DNA of 40,373 nucleotides from Candidatus Omnitrophota bacterium (GTDB taxonomy: Bacteria; Omnitrophota; Gorgyraeia; Gygaellales; Profunditerraquicolaceae), in assembly GCA_028712505.1 (NCBI GenBank), contig JAQTQC010000013.1:1-40373 (forward strand), written 5' to 3'. Below the pieces are notes generated by a model. The model worked only from the letters and a program-made list of their open reading frames with translations, was not told the DNA's origin and searched no databases. Positions 40,366 to 40,373 of this stretch are shown piece after piece. The position numbers and the translations under genes are program-made. The stretch's first letter is position 1. The number at the start of each line of letters is the position of its first letter.

Positions 40366-40373
40366 CGTCTCTT

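Overview
The window reads as a chromosomal segment of a Gram-negative, probably strictly anaerobic bacterium. Supporting signs are a TonB-dependent outer-membrane receptor, several lipoproteins, a full Rnf complex, split transketolase genes and no oxygen-dependent enzyme. The mix of TPR proteins, DUF3568-type lipoproteins, a TMTC-like membrane TPR protein and a long-form GH94 phosphorylase suggests Candidatus Omnitrophota or another PVC-type lineage; this is an inference from gene content, not a proof. Most genes are on the minus strand. Only the FtsH-like protease, its lipoprotein partner and one cold-shock gene are on the plus strand.

Region by region. 41-3826 (minus): hisG, a 36-residue mS38/bS22-type ribosomal protein, a TPR lipoprotein-like secreted protein and the two transketolase halves, tightly packed. 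3905-6565: GH94-like glycoside phosphorylase. 6611-9541: small genes including GNAT, DUF2062, PilZ and MEDS proteins. 9634-11463: initiator tRNA, ftsB, eno. 11680-14170 (plus): FtsH-like membrane protease and an overlapping lipoprotein gene. 14179-20710 (minus): MFS exporter, rnfCGDEAB and purN. 20853-21415: tRNA-Thr and the first csp gene. 21392-23316: TMTC-like protein and tRNA-Phe. 23505-29913 (minus): GH1 beta-glycosidase, a cNMP-binding/MinD-like/patatin fusion, lipoprotein, MazG-like hydrolase, a small protein, an NSS transporter with its tiny MetS subunit, and a DUF3568 lipoprotein. 29998-30432: peptidoglycan-binding lipoprotein. 30693-36700: compact operon mnmA-nadA-rluA-uppP-pfkB-yqeY-MFS. 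36770-36970: second csp gene. 37137-40365: ABM-like protein, TonB receptor and birA.

Metabolically, the window offers sugar phosphorolysis/hydrolysis (GH94, GH1), lower glycolysis (eno), the non-oxidative pentose phosphate step (transketolase), ion-coupled ferredoxin:NAD redox (Rnf), NAD synthesis (nadA), histidine and purine steps, biotin attachment (birA) and undecaprenyl phosphate recycling (uppP).

The most interesting signals are regulatory and structural. Both csp genes have a consensus promoter followed by a short leader that ends in an intrinsic terminator placed before the csp ribosome-binding site. Several genes have promoters so close to the ATG that their mRNAs should be leaderless. 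A 61-62 bp palindromic repeat sits at the 3' ends of minus-strand genes and appears to supply stop codons. The initiator tRNA has A29-U41 in place of the first of its three conserved G-C pairs, and tRNA-Phe carries C at the normally invariant position 55.
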